Source of the DNA: Plasmopara viticola
Taxonomy: Eukaryota; Oomycota; Peronosporomycetes; Peronosporales; Peronosporaceae
Reading direction: 5' to 3'
NCBI GenBank assembly: GCA_001695595.3
Contig: MBPM02000002.1
Coordinates: 1,054,001-1,118,000, forward strand
Length of the DNA: 64,000 bases
A program made the position numbers and the translations under genes. The number at the start of each line of letters is the position of its first letter. Position 1 is the first letter of the stretch. The notes under the pieces were generated by a model, which worked only from the letters and a program-made list of their open reading frames with translations, was not told where the DNA came from and did not search any database. This document shows positions 1 through 10,599 of the stretch, piece after piece.

Positions 1-815
1 AATTGTGATATCATAAGGTCCGCCATACCTTTTCTAATCTTTATCGCCATTAGAGCAATGTAATTTCATTAATACCTTGATCATCGAGCAAACAGATTGG
101 TTTGGTGCGCAAGTCGAAATTTCTGTACTGTTGACGATCAGAAATTAAATTCGTAGCACTTTAAACAATGCACTGGTCCTAGTAGAAAAATACAAATTAA
201 GGGGGTCAAATGTACCTATCAAAGCGGTAGTGTCTAGCGATGCTATGCAAAAGCTAACGATATCAAAAAGTCTATCAATCACACCTGCGGCATTAGTCGT
301 CTGGTCACGCTGTATTTTCGGCCATTGCGAGCTTTTGTTCAGGCATAATTTGACAAAATATTTGCCTATAATTGCTTTTAAAATGTTAACCGCAAGCGGA
401 AGAGGTAATGATTTTGCGGGAGTGATGAGACGTAACCAACAATACGCTCAAGCGAGTGATTACTAACCCTGTGGCTCGTGCGGTTAGCCGTTCGACCCAG
501 GACCGGGAGGTACCTGTTTCGATACCCATAGGATCCGAATCAAGGCAGCCGGAAATAGGTCACTAAAGTGGACGAGCCATCACCCCCGAGTGTGTGGCTG
601 CCCTACCAACTCGCGCCCGATTGGGTAATAAAAGGGTTGGGTAGGGGGACGCCCCACTATGAGGGGTACGGAACCCGGTCCGAATATCTACCAGCATCTC
701 GCGATAGAGGCAGCTTAGTCCTAGCGCATGGCTCAAATCTCAAGCGAGTGATCTATCCGCTTTATAGAAAAAAAAGACGGAATGATTCTGAAAGAGCCAA
801 GGTTTAGTGTAGAAA
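1..815. other. 5' spacer with a GC-rich patch, no gene recognised
   Basis: No reading frame here looks like a conserved protein. The stretch from about 470 to 740 is clearly more GC-rich than its AT-rich surroundings and has short open frames on both strands, but none continues beyond about 80 codons and I recognise no domain. It could be a remnant of a mobile element or the upstream region of the PNGase A-like gene that starts at 816. An A-rich run just before 816 gives an AAAATG start context. Confidence 0.4.
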
Positions 816-2546
816 ATGATTCGGGTCGCTTTTGCGACTCTATTGGCTGGGCTAAGCCATGTACAGCCCACCAGCAGCGATTCGACCGTGGCCACGGCCG
901 TTGAAGTAGGTGGCGAACCCTATGCCAATGTACGTGGCGTACCATGCGTGGTGCCACTCGTCACGCACACATTCTCCAACTCGTACTGGCAACCAGCCGT
1001 CGAAGCGTTCACTGTGCCACCATGTGACGACGATTTTTCGGTCGTCTATCTCAAATGGGCTGCAACTTGTGACGCAGGAAGGCAATACGATCGCTTTGCA
1101 GCCGTCTGGGTGAACGGGGTCGAGCTCCTTCGAACGTCTACTGCGGAGCCATCCCGCAATTTTAGCGTGAAATGGGACGTGGTCAAAGATGTTTCCTTGT
1201 ACAGCAACGTCGTAAAAGGTGGCGGGACTGTGGTGGTCGCTCTCGACAATATTGTGAATTCCATGTACACAAGTAGTTATCAAGTCGATCTGTCACTGGA
1301 ATTCTATCGTCCTTCTGACGCAAGCAAGGTAATCAAGCAACCGGATCAAATCATGCCAATTTCCACGAACAAGACATCGTACGGATGGTTCACTGTGGAC
1401 CCAACGTCGAATCAAAGTAGTGGACAACATCAAATGGTGCACTTGCCAGAGAATACTGAAGAGCTGTACCTCGAACTCTTCTTGTCCCATCACCAGTGTG
1501 ATGAATTCTTTTACTCTCATGCACCAAATCAAGACGCATCGAATGAACGAAACGGCGCGAGGTGTGGGGCCGATGGTGCTTTTCGTGAAGTGCAAGTACT
1601 TGTTGATAATCACGTCGTCGGGATTGTCTGGCCATTTCCACTCGTGTATACAGGAGGCTTGAATCCATATTTGTGGATGCCCATTGTAAGCATTGGGGCG
1701 TTCAAGGCACCCACGTACATGATCAACTTGACTTTATTCCTTGGAATGTTCCTGGACAACCATTCACATGCTGTCACGTTTCGTGTGCTTTACGGCGAGA
1801 CCTTTTGGCTGATCGATGGGAATCTACTCGTCTATCAAGATGCAACAGCTACAAGTCCAACTCGGGCTGAAATACTAGAAGAAAAGCTGGACCAATTCGT
1901 TGAGCCTTCTATCGCTACAAACTCTATGACGCATGACAATGCCAGTGTTACCTATTGGTCCTCGGCTACACGCGATCTGTACGTCAAGACCAGTGTTACT
2001 ACATCGACTGGTACGAAAGTTTACACGCTTCAACAGCATTTTGACTTTACAAACACACTGATGAACACGACGGACGGATTGAAATTATGGTTTGAGAGCC
2101 ACACGCACGTGGAAACAAACCTCACAGTGACGTCGCAATCTGAAACACGACAAGCATACGATACTCGCTATTTGAAGAAGGCGGCAAATGAAGGAACGGT
2201 ACACGTTTTGCAAACGGAAGACTACCCGTTAACGGGGAGTCTAAAGTATCGTTATGGTGATAACGAGTCGTTTGTCCTTGTAACGGAATTTGCAAACTCC
2301 TTTTCAAGATCGACAACCGTAAAAGGGGACAAAAGTGATCTGCGATTTGAGTATCAACCACTTGATGTTCACACTACACTCACCGCGTCGGCAGTGTATG
2401 ACTCGGTACATGGTGGTAATGGATCGACACGGGCGACGTATGCATCGGCATCACCTACAGAAGGGTGCTTTAGTCGGGAGCTCGCTGCGTCATTTCGACA
2501 CTTGACTGTTGACAACAGCTCTACCGATTGTCACGCGTTTGACTAA
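816..2546 (+). CDS. PNGase A-family peptide:N-glycosidase (secreted amidase)
   Basis: A single-exon gene of 576 residues. Family members cleave N-glycans from glycoproteins or glycopeptides, releasing the glycan and converting Asn to Asp. The N-terminus has a short hydrophobic stretch after one Arg (residues 2-18), fitting a signal peptide. The PNGase A-type beta-rich region follows: V-Y-L-K-W near residue 79, the segment containing R-F-A-A-V-W-V-N-G-V-E-L-L-R near 96-109, and L-D-N-I-V-N-S near 142. The protein has many N-x-S/T sequons, as expected for a secreted protein. The second half (about 300-576) is less conserved in appearance but keeps beta-strand patterns. ATG at 816 is the first in-frame start. 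It converges with the LETM1-like gene, leaving about 490 bp between stops. Family assignment is from recalled motif order. The catalytic residues were not confirmed. Confidence 0.72.
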   Translation: MIRVAFATLLAGLSHVQPTSSDSTVATAVEVGGEPYANVRGVPCVVPLVTHTFSNSYWQPAVEAFTVPPCDDDFSVVYLKWAATCDAGRQYDRFAAVWVNGVELLRTSTAEPSRNFSVKWDVVKDVSLYSNVVKGGGTVVVALDNIVNSMYTSSYQVDLSLEFYRPSDASKVIKQPDQIMPISTNKTSYGWFTVDPTSNQSSGQHQMVHLPENTEELYLELFLSHHQCDEFFYSHAPNQDASNERNGARCGADGAFREVQVLVDNHVVGIVWPFPLVYTGGLNPYLWMPIVSIGAFKAPTYMINLTLFLGMFLDNHSHAVTFRVLYGETFWLIDGNLLVYQDATATSPTRAEILEEKLDQFVEPSIATNSMTHDNASVTYWSSATRDLYVKTSVTTSTGTKVYTLQQHFDFTNTLMNTTDGLKLWFESHTHVETNLTVTSQSETRQAYDTRYLKKAANEGTVHVLQTEDYPLTGSLKYRYGDNESFVLVTEFANSFSRSTTVKGDKSDLRFEYQPLDVHTTLTASAVYDSVHGGNGSTRATYASASPTEGCFSRELAASFRHLTVDNSSTDCHAFD

Positions 2547-3032
2547 TCGTATGCTTAGTTCGTATCCTTTAACTGCTCTGGACAAAGAAAAAAAACACTT
2601 TCAACTTGTAGTCAAATTAATCCGAGACGCCATCAAAACCACCTTTATGCACGTGGCTTTACAACAAGCTTCAGTCGTAACAAGATTGTCATTTGGACTA
2701 AACAACCCGAGAGACTTTTAATGACATACGCTTTAAACCGCCATCTGTTCTTCATGCGAGACGCTTCCACATTTGCCTTACGTTATTGATTGTAAGACAC
2801 TTTGACTTTCTACTTGATGGTCCACGTAAACTTAAACATCGAATCTCCTGCTCGGCTATCACCATCTCTTATCTATCTACATGGTAACAAAACACATCAC
2901 AAAAGGTACGCACCTCTTACCATTACTCAGCAGGATTCGACGGCACAGCTCAGTGTCATAAGCCTTGTCTCTATTAAAGCAGGTTAAGGGAATGTCCGAA
3001 AGTGTTCTTTCCACGTTATAGCCCTTAAGAAA
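2547..3032. other. Convergent 3' intergenic region
   Basis: This lies between the stops of the PNGase A-like gene (+) and the LETM1-like gene (-). It is AT-rich with A runs (for example around 2587) and no frame with recognisable coding content. It presumably carries both 3' UTRs and polyadenylation signals. Nothing else is seen. Confidence 0.5.
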
Positions 3033-5501
3033 TTACTGTTCCTTTTCTTTCTTCTTACGACTGTTTGCTCGTTTAATTTTCGCCTTTTCAGCTTTTTCAA
3101 GCTTGGCCTTTTCCGATTCTGCTGCAGCCGCAGCTTCGGCGTTTGCGTCCGTTGGCTCGTGTAATGCAATGCGACCTGTAGCCTCAAGGCTTTCGCGGCA
3201 TTTGGCAATCCAAGCCACAAGTTCTTCCAGCGCAACTAGTGAATCACAAAAACAATTGATGATAAGTATAAAGACAAGTGGAACGTCAGAGGGAAGCATG
3301 GAATTTCACGTACTTTTGCCATCGTTGTCTTCATCAATATGCGAAATGACCCATTCCACATCTTCCTGCGTATTTGCCTTGCGTAGAATCATCATGACTG
3401 CATCACGCAATTCCTCAGCCGACAGCACCCCATCGCTATCGCGGTCGAGAATGTTTAAGCGGTCACCAACGTGACGGTCAACCTCTTCGATTTCCACCTC
3501 CAAATTCGACAACATTGACTCCAGCTTCTCCATCATACGCCCGGCAGTCTTGTTCTCTGCAATTTGAGCCCCAATCCGACCAGCAGCCAGCAATTTCTCC
3601 ACATCCATGTCGTATTTATTTTGTTTTAGTTGGCTCACTGTCTGGCGTTCTTTCTCAACGAGCGATTTGAACGCAAGGGACTCTAGAGCACTCAGCTCCT
3701 CCAGACTCACGATATTCTCAATCGATTTTGGTACAACAGGCGCCTCCTCTTCTGTCTTCATCTCAGTCGCTGCGCCTACCGTCGCGGTGGTCGCTGACGT
3801 TGCTTGAGACTTTGCCTTTTCCATAATCACATCAGCAATCACCTGTTCCACCTCGGTTTGCGTTTCACTTGTAATCTTTTCGTTCTCCACCTGCTTTTGT
3901 GCTTCACTCTCCTTCTTCTGAACTTCATCGCGGTACTTTTCTTCATCCGCAATCATTTCATTCTGGTATCGAATACTATCAAGCTTCAGCTTGCGCATCT
4001 CGGCTGTCTCACCTTCTGCAGATGCCTTGGCCGCGAGTGCTACCTCGGTCACAACTTCATCATCCATCGAAGACATGGACGTCGCAAGTGCTTGTTCTAG
4101 ATTGTCGCTCGCAGTAATGTTCAGCGCCCTCGACATGATGAGTAATGACGCCGGGACATTCTTATTAATGGACAGATCGAGCCACTGGCGCATTTGACGC
4201 ACGTACCCAGCCTTGGTCAAGCCCGTCGCACGCATTCCACGCTCCATACACGCCAATTGTAACTCCTCCTTATCCAGCGAATCCAATCCTTCCCAAATAA
4301 TGTCTTGATCGTCCTTTTTCAGCTGACGAATCCGATTTCGTAGCTGAAAGCGCAAGAGATTATCGTTTCCATAGTGTTGGACACCCATAAAGCGACACAT
4401 GCCCACAAGCTGAGGTCGCGAGATATTGTCCAGCATGAGCTCATCGTTAAACAATTGTGCAACCTGTAGCGTCTCGTCCGACGTCAAGGGTTCACCACGT
4501 TGCGCGCGTTCGATAAAATTCATGACTTCACTCGCCGTTGCCTTTCGCTCTTCCGACACGCCTTCGGTATCGCGTGTATCCTGCATAATCTCCTTGACTG
4601 TATCCTGGAGAAATCCGGCCAAGGCCACACGCAGCTGTAGCTGCCGTTTCATGTCTTCTTCACGCTGGAACGAGTCCTTGTATGTACTCGGCAACATGTT
4701 TGGAAACATCTTGAGCGCCACTGGTAGCAACAATTCCATAAAGGGTACAATCACAAAGAATGCAAAGGGTACGAGACGGAGAAGATCAGCGACGGTACGT
4801 TGCAATTGTTTGCGTTCTCGACGTGAGAGCGCATTCCCTTTCAAGAGACGACGCAAGATACGCGTGGACGTAGACACGTCGGCGTACAACAGCTTGGTAC
4901 CGAGCCAATAATGGTCAATTTCGTGCTTGACTTTGCCCTTGAGTTTAATGAGCCACTCTTTCACGGCGGCCGGGTCCGTCACCAACACGTGGAGAGCTCG
5001 AGCGACGGCTTTGACGCCTTGGACCGCGAGCTGAGGCGTCCGCTTGAGCAACGAGACGGCACGCTCCGGGACCTTTGGCAATTCTTTCTCGACATCTTCC
5101 ACGCGAATCATACGCCGCTCTCCACCTTTTTCAAGTGCCGACTCGAGCTTTTCCTCGAGCACGCGGATTTTGCTGCGACGGCGTCTGGCGGCTGCAACCT
5201 TCTTCTTGAGCGCAGCAGTCTCTGCGGGCGTAGGAGTGGACATTGAAGAAGGTGCTGGAGACTTGGTAGGGACGGCAGCAAAGTTTCGGACTTGTGCATG
5301 GAAAAGAAGCGACGAGGTTGGCGGCACCGGTCGAGCCAGCGACATGGACGGTCGGCGGATGTCACAAGAGCTTGAAAAGTCACTTGTACAAATCGCGAAA
5401 GGTGCCAATGGAGACGATACTTGGGTGTGAGGATGTGCGTGTCCTGCATGCCGCAGTAGTCGATGTGCGCGCGCTGCCTTGCACACACTAGATCGCAGCA
5501 T
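3033..5501 (-). CDS. LETM1: LETM1-like mitochondrial inner-membrane cation/proton protein with C-terminal EF-hands
   Basis: Two exons: 5501-3314 and 3235-3033, joined in phase 1 across a 78-nt GT-AG intron (donor gtacgt, acceptor ctag), predicting 796 residues. LETM1 proteins sit in the mitochondrial inner membrane and support K/H or Ca/H exchange and ribosome interaction. The N-terminus is Arg/Ser/Ala-rich and poor in acidic residues, like a matrix presequence. One hydrophobic segment lies near residues 237-262 (L-V-P-F-A-F-F-V-I-V-P-F), followed by the family's P-N-M-L-P-S-T stretch and the ribosome-binding-like LETM domain. An acidic coiled coil covers about 500-650. An EF-hand loop starts D-R-D-S-D-G near 681. 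A second loop (D-E-D-N-D-G-K) is interrupted by the intron and completed in exon 2. The C-terminus is a K/E-rich tail. Upstream of the ATG the strand has no in-frame extension that looks coding. Confidence 0.85.
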
Positions 5502-7070
5502 GGTACGTCTAGAACTGTAGCAATGCTATGGCTGGTGTCATTCATTGTTTTTAATGTGGTGCACACCATCCCAGCGGCTGCACCTGATAGGTAAGTCAGT
5601 AGTCTCGTGGTGTACAGGGAGGAAAGACCCAATTGGTAGATTGGTCGGGCGCTACGACTAGTACGACTAATGCATTGCGCTTACAGGATAGTCTTTTGAC
5701 CAAGTTTTCAGTTTCCTATCATGCGAAGACTTTCTGGAACGGTTCAGATATATTGCGTCTTGGCGATTTCCTGCTTGTGCTATCATCTTAAAAGTCCGAC
5801 TGTTCCGTAAATGAACGCAACTACTGTCGGAAGGTTCATCTGAGAATCGTGAAGATCTTCCACAGAGTTTTAATGTTAAGTGTTTATCTTAAGTAAGTAG
5901 CAAGAGTCATTGGCTACGGCCTAGTAAGCGAGTCGTCAGTGATACTAAAGGTAGCCATTACGCATCAAAATTAAAAAGCTAAACTCTATAAAAAAGCGAC
6001 CTGCATCAAATAAAAGACGGAATATTCCAAACTCATGCGCTGTGCGACAGCGGTAATCAGTGTCTACAATCTTTGTGGTCGACGACGCGTTGCTCATCAT
6101 GCACGAATTTTCTTGATCGCAATTCAATGCAGCACTGGACCATGTTTTTGCGACACGACTAAAGCGCTTCTCAATTATCTGCATTGGTCGCTAATGACCA
6201 CTGATTAGCTAAAGCTCAGCATGAAGGTGCACTGATTGGCTAAAGCTCAGCATAAAGGTATTCGCACTTTTGCATTGTGATTTTAAGATATGACTTAAGC
6301 ATCACCTTGCAGCACTTTAGTCGTGACCGATACCACAGTTGCGCTGGGCCTCAGCTTTTGCGGCTCGTGTCACCTTGCAGTCAGGTGTCCATTCCTCATT
6401 CCTGCTGACAAAAAGCAACTTACTTTACCAAGAGGTTTTGCTTCGATTTGCATCATCTACACTATAGTGCAATACATTAATGAGGAAGTCAGGTTCTTAT
6501 GCCAATCGGATAAAACTGTACCGAGCAGGCTCAAGTTGAGTCGGAGATAGTAGTCAAATCTAGTATCTAATTGGACCCAGCCAAATTAAGAGTGTTGATT
6601 ATTTGAGGTAAGTCAATTTTGGCATTGTCGCCCCTAATGAAATGGTTGACTAAACCTTTACCCACCGAACTTTACATACCTTAAAGAGCCTGCACTACAA
6701 TTGTATATATAACAATTTTTAAAAGCCTAATTTTCGTTCATTATTGGTGAAACCATCCCTGGTATATGCTCTTGCCTAAGTAAAAGCGACTTTCTTACAC
6801 GCAGCGGACTCTAACGCTTGTGTTTACTGGTCCAATCAGCAATCAAATATGTATCAGAACAGCAATGGGGTCGCCCTTACTTTTAGTGGAGCTCGCCCCT
6901 AAAAAGTATGAAAACGTTACGCGGCAATATGCCAACGAGTAAATCCTAAGTTATCAGTACTTAATTATAGCGACACAGATTCGGGTCCAACAAATACATT
7001 CTTCAAGGTCGAGTTTTACCTAATGACCGCTCAACTTTTTTAAAGCTCTAACGCGCACTCTGAATGACTC
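5502..7070. repeat. Gene-poor AT-rich spacer with a 31-bp tandem duplication
   Basis: No coding frame of note lies upstream of the LETM1-like gene. At 6200-6261 a unit of about 31 bp occurs twice in a row (each copy contains gctaaagctcagcat, with two substitutions). Nothing else is recognisable. Short open frames are unrelated to known domains. The proximal few hundred bases above 5501 should contain the LETM1-like promoter, but I could not pick out a specific element. Confidence 0.45.
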
Positions 7071-7074
7071 GGTC

Positions 7075-8990
7075 TACCATTTGGCACTCGGTAACTTCAG
7101 TGTCATGATGGACCTTGAACTCGATCGATCCCCCCCCTCTCTTCATTTTATGAAAATGGGAAGCCGGAGCTTTTCGACTGAATTATCACTTTGGGCTTAC
7201 CAGATCTTGACGTTCAGGAAGTTCTCAACACGCAAATTTAGCGAACTCATTTCAGAAACCAAATTGCTTTGCAAATGCAAATTTTTTTTACGATTACATT
7301 GTTTGCTCATCCAAGCACGTTTCTTGGATCAGAAATCGATCGCGAGCACCATTTTCCGTGTGAATTTTTGGCTTCGAAGAAAATTTAGTTTACAATGGAG
7401 CGTCATTTGTATGTCCACCGTGGCTTCTTCAATGTGAGGATGTTCAAGAACAGCTTGGACTTAATTGAGCGCCTCTTGATCATTTTAATTCCCTGAAAAA
7501 TTATATCGAAAACAAAAACATGCAACGGCCGTTCAATAACGTCAGGTACCAGTGACTTTACAGGAAGCTGAAAGTCTTTTCGCGTTTGCTCCATGAGACT
7601 TGACCGAATTTACACCGTTAGAAAGCTCGCCAAGTTTTCACTGACTTAAATATGGCTCATAAGAGTGCTGTTCAAATTAAAAACTGGTGAAGATGTAGCG
7701 AATGCCGAAAGTTCTTCTAAATATTTTCCCGGGCTCTTGTAGCCCTTATGTCTTTTATTTCTTTGACTGACATACCAATAGGAATTTTACGCGACTCAGA
7801 CGTAGTCATTTTGACTCACCGTATATATTGAGGCACTTTGCCCCAGTTGAACTCGAAAAATTTATATGCTCGGCCCAGGGGTATCAATGTTACGGGGTAT
7901 TATTGTTACCAAGCTCCAGTCTGTTTTGCAACTTAGCAGCCGGACTCTCGACTCTTGCAGGTTGTATCATCACACCCGCTGCTTTCAGCTAATGACTTCT
8001 ACTACCCTGACAAACACACAGCACGTGCAAAGAGCAGATGGTTTGCCAGCATATTTCTATCAGCTTTTTATCTCTTAGCGGGCACTGGCACTTGAACTGG
8101 AATATGCTTCGCAACTTCGGCTTGGACGCATGACCGAGTTCTTGCGCCGCACTTAATAATCCTCACTACATAAGAGAAGTAGTCGTTCGGATCCTACGAG
8201 CTACCATCCACTTATAACAGTAAAACACGACGCCAAATTTGAGCGAGAAGCCTTGGCTTACCGGCTTCATTGAGTTCTTTCTTTGTTCTTTGAAGACGAC
8301 CAATTTTGGTTTGCACCCGATAAAAATATTCGCCACGCGTTATGTTGATTTTTTAACTTCGAAGCATTGCGCGTATTGCGATTCACGAACCCTGCTGGTG
8401 CCATTTGGCTCAATTTTGCGAAGGATTTTGGTTGTGTCAACTGGCAAGCTTTAGACCTCAATCTTCAGCACTGATAAACGATTACGTCGCTGGGTTTTGA
8501 CGTTCTTTATTGGAAGTTTGGTTTTAGTCCGGCTTAATATTCAAGCTCACAACCCTTCAATTTGGAGGCAGGCGTTCGACAAAGCTACCCACGATCACCA
8601 GGTCTCTCTGCTTTGTTTTTAGAGCCCCTACTCTGCCATTATTGGCTCGTTAATTAAGACTTCTCGACCAAGATTCAGGACAGGACTCATCACTTTTGAT
8701 CTTTGCTGACGATGTCACTGATCTTATCTATGATCTTCACCAGGCCCTATTATATCTCGCCCGGGTCCGAAACATTTGCACTCCGGCTGGCATGCAATTA
8801 ATTAGGGATAAACTGTTATATTTCCACTTCAATTTTAAACGTCGGCCTAGTTCAACTTACTACACGGTATACGTAACATTGGGCCTCGATTTTAATCAAC
8901 AAAGGGCACACTACACCTCTAAATATTTTAGTGGGACCTTATTGCCGGCCAAGATTACAGCTCAACGAGCCAATTCTCCGATTTAAAATT
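7075..8990 (+). mobile_element. Decayed LINE (non-LTR retrotransposon) with endonuclease and reverse-transcriptase fragments
   Basis: Three degenerate protein signatures occur in the right order on the + strand. At about 7075 the frame reads H-L-A-L-G-N-F-S-V-M-M-D followed by L-D-R-S-P-P-S-L, which resembles the APE-type endonuclease motif (G-D-F-N and D-R-S-x-P-S-L) of L1-like elements. At 8571 G-V-R-Q-S-Y-P-R-S-P is followed by L-E-P-L-L, the reverse-transcriptase signature usually seen as G-V-R-Q-G-x-P-L-S-P. At about 8697 I-F-A-D-D-V is the polymerase F/Y-A-D-D active-site motif. Stops and frameshifts separate them, so the copy is dead. The region to about 10,100 may be its 3' part (a Cys/His or RNase H-like end), but this is not secure. 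No target-site duplication was found. Confidence 0.72.
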
Positions 8991-10590
8991 TCTGTGTGAC
9001 TTGTCTTTGAAGAGGTAGTACCCTTCAAGGTTATTTATGCTGAGAATAGTGGTACAGTCTACACTGTGGCATTTCTTTGGCGTGCAAATGGTTTTCAAGG
9101 AAGATTTATATCTTTTGAATCCTCTAATGAGGAACTTTATTAGCAGCATCCCATTTTTGACCACAAATGTTAACTATTCGAAGCCAACTTCCCAACAAGT
9201 GGCACTCCGTGCACTACACTGCTGGGACCTTAAATCTTCGTACTACTCCTGGGTCGGTTGAGCAACTTCAGGTTGATTTAATATGTCAGCTTTTTCGGCA
9301 CTGCAGAGCAAGGCTTTAAAAGAGTTTAGTTCAGCACAAACTGTCTTTGGCTTTCCTATTTACGATTAAAAAGGTGGCTCGGGCTTTCTGTTCATGCCTT
9401 TTCAATATATAACTTTTACATCTCGCTGGTAAGGTCTTTCGAGCTATATGCGGAGAACGCTATCACTATGGAGTACTTAGTAATTGCCTAGGCTTGAAAA
9501 CACCAATCCGATCCCAGACATAGAACAACTTTCTGCGCTCTACTTCAGAACAAAAAAGCTTGACGTAAAGCTTGCCTGTATCTTTCTCATCACGGCACCT
9601 TACGCAACTTTATCCTTTGCAACTGTTTTGGTTGCGTATTCGAAACCCGATGTATTATCCGGGTCCCCGATTCGATCGGCTCGCTTCCTCACTTGAGTGG
9701 CTGAAAGGCTGGCACCGCGACAAAAGAACCTGCTCACTATGGCATGTTTGCTGTTTACCCGACTCCCCCGGCACACCTGAATTCCGCTTTTGATATATGG
9801 ACAGTTGACAATGTATTAAACATGCAAACAACTACTTAATTTCCCGCTTACTTCACGCGAATGCACCACTTCATATTCCATAACATTCATTGGGGTCTGA
9901 AATATTCGCGTAACATATTAATCACTGGTCTACACAACAACGGCTCAACGCAATATTCTCCCCGTAAATTCAGGTCTTCTGTTTTGACCCCAACATAATG
10001 GCTTGGGATTTCGCTGCAAATTTGGCTGGCATGCTTAGGACATAAATTGCGCTTACGGCTGTTTTTCTGATATGCCTTAACATCTACTATGGAATTGCTG
10101 AAAAGCATAAAGAATTTGGCGGCTATTTCTTCCCCCGATCAAATGAATTGTTGCGTACACCTTTGATGGAAACAAGCTTAATTTCTCGTCGACTTAACTG
10201 TATTTTATCTGCCCATTCGAATTTTTCACACTTTTCGATGCTGATTTTCCCGGATGTTATGGATATTCCGTAACAAGGCTATATACGATCCGCCTTGTCT
10301 CCATTTCATTCGCTTTTTGAGGCAGTGCTTAACAATGGTACCCTTTCATCTACAACGGCTATTTAATGTTCTTACACACTCAACAGCTTGCAAACTCGTG
10401 CAGGTACAAGTTTCAGCTTAAATCATACAAGCATCACAAGAATCTGCACTCTTTTGAAGATCTATTTAACATGTTCATTGGCACCTAAGTTTATTAGATC
10501 AATCTCACTCGATCTTAGTGAATTCTCGGGCACTTTGCAATTGGTTTTAGGCGGATGATATAGTGTTATTATGCGACGATCGCTATAAAA
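8991..10590. other. Probable 3' remainder of the decayed LINE, otherwise no gene
   Basis: Short frames continue downstream of the reverse-transcriptase fragment in the same orientation, but none carries a clear motif. The base composition stays similar to the LINE fragment, so I read it as the eroded 3' end plus spacer. I see no intact coding region. Confidence 0.35.
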
Positions 10591-10599
10591 CGCGATTAA

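Noticed and set aside
568..957. Open frames on both strands near the start
   Set aside because: Short, overlapping, and without a recognisable domain.
5108..5632. 174-codon minus-strand open frame over the LETM1 start
   Set aside because: It overlaps the convincing LETM1 frame and has no domain; it is an alternative-frame shadow.
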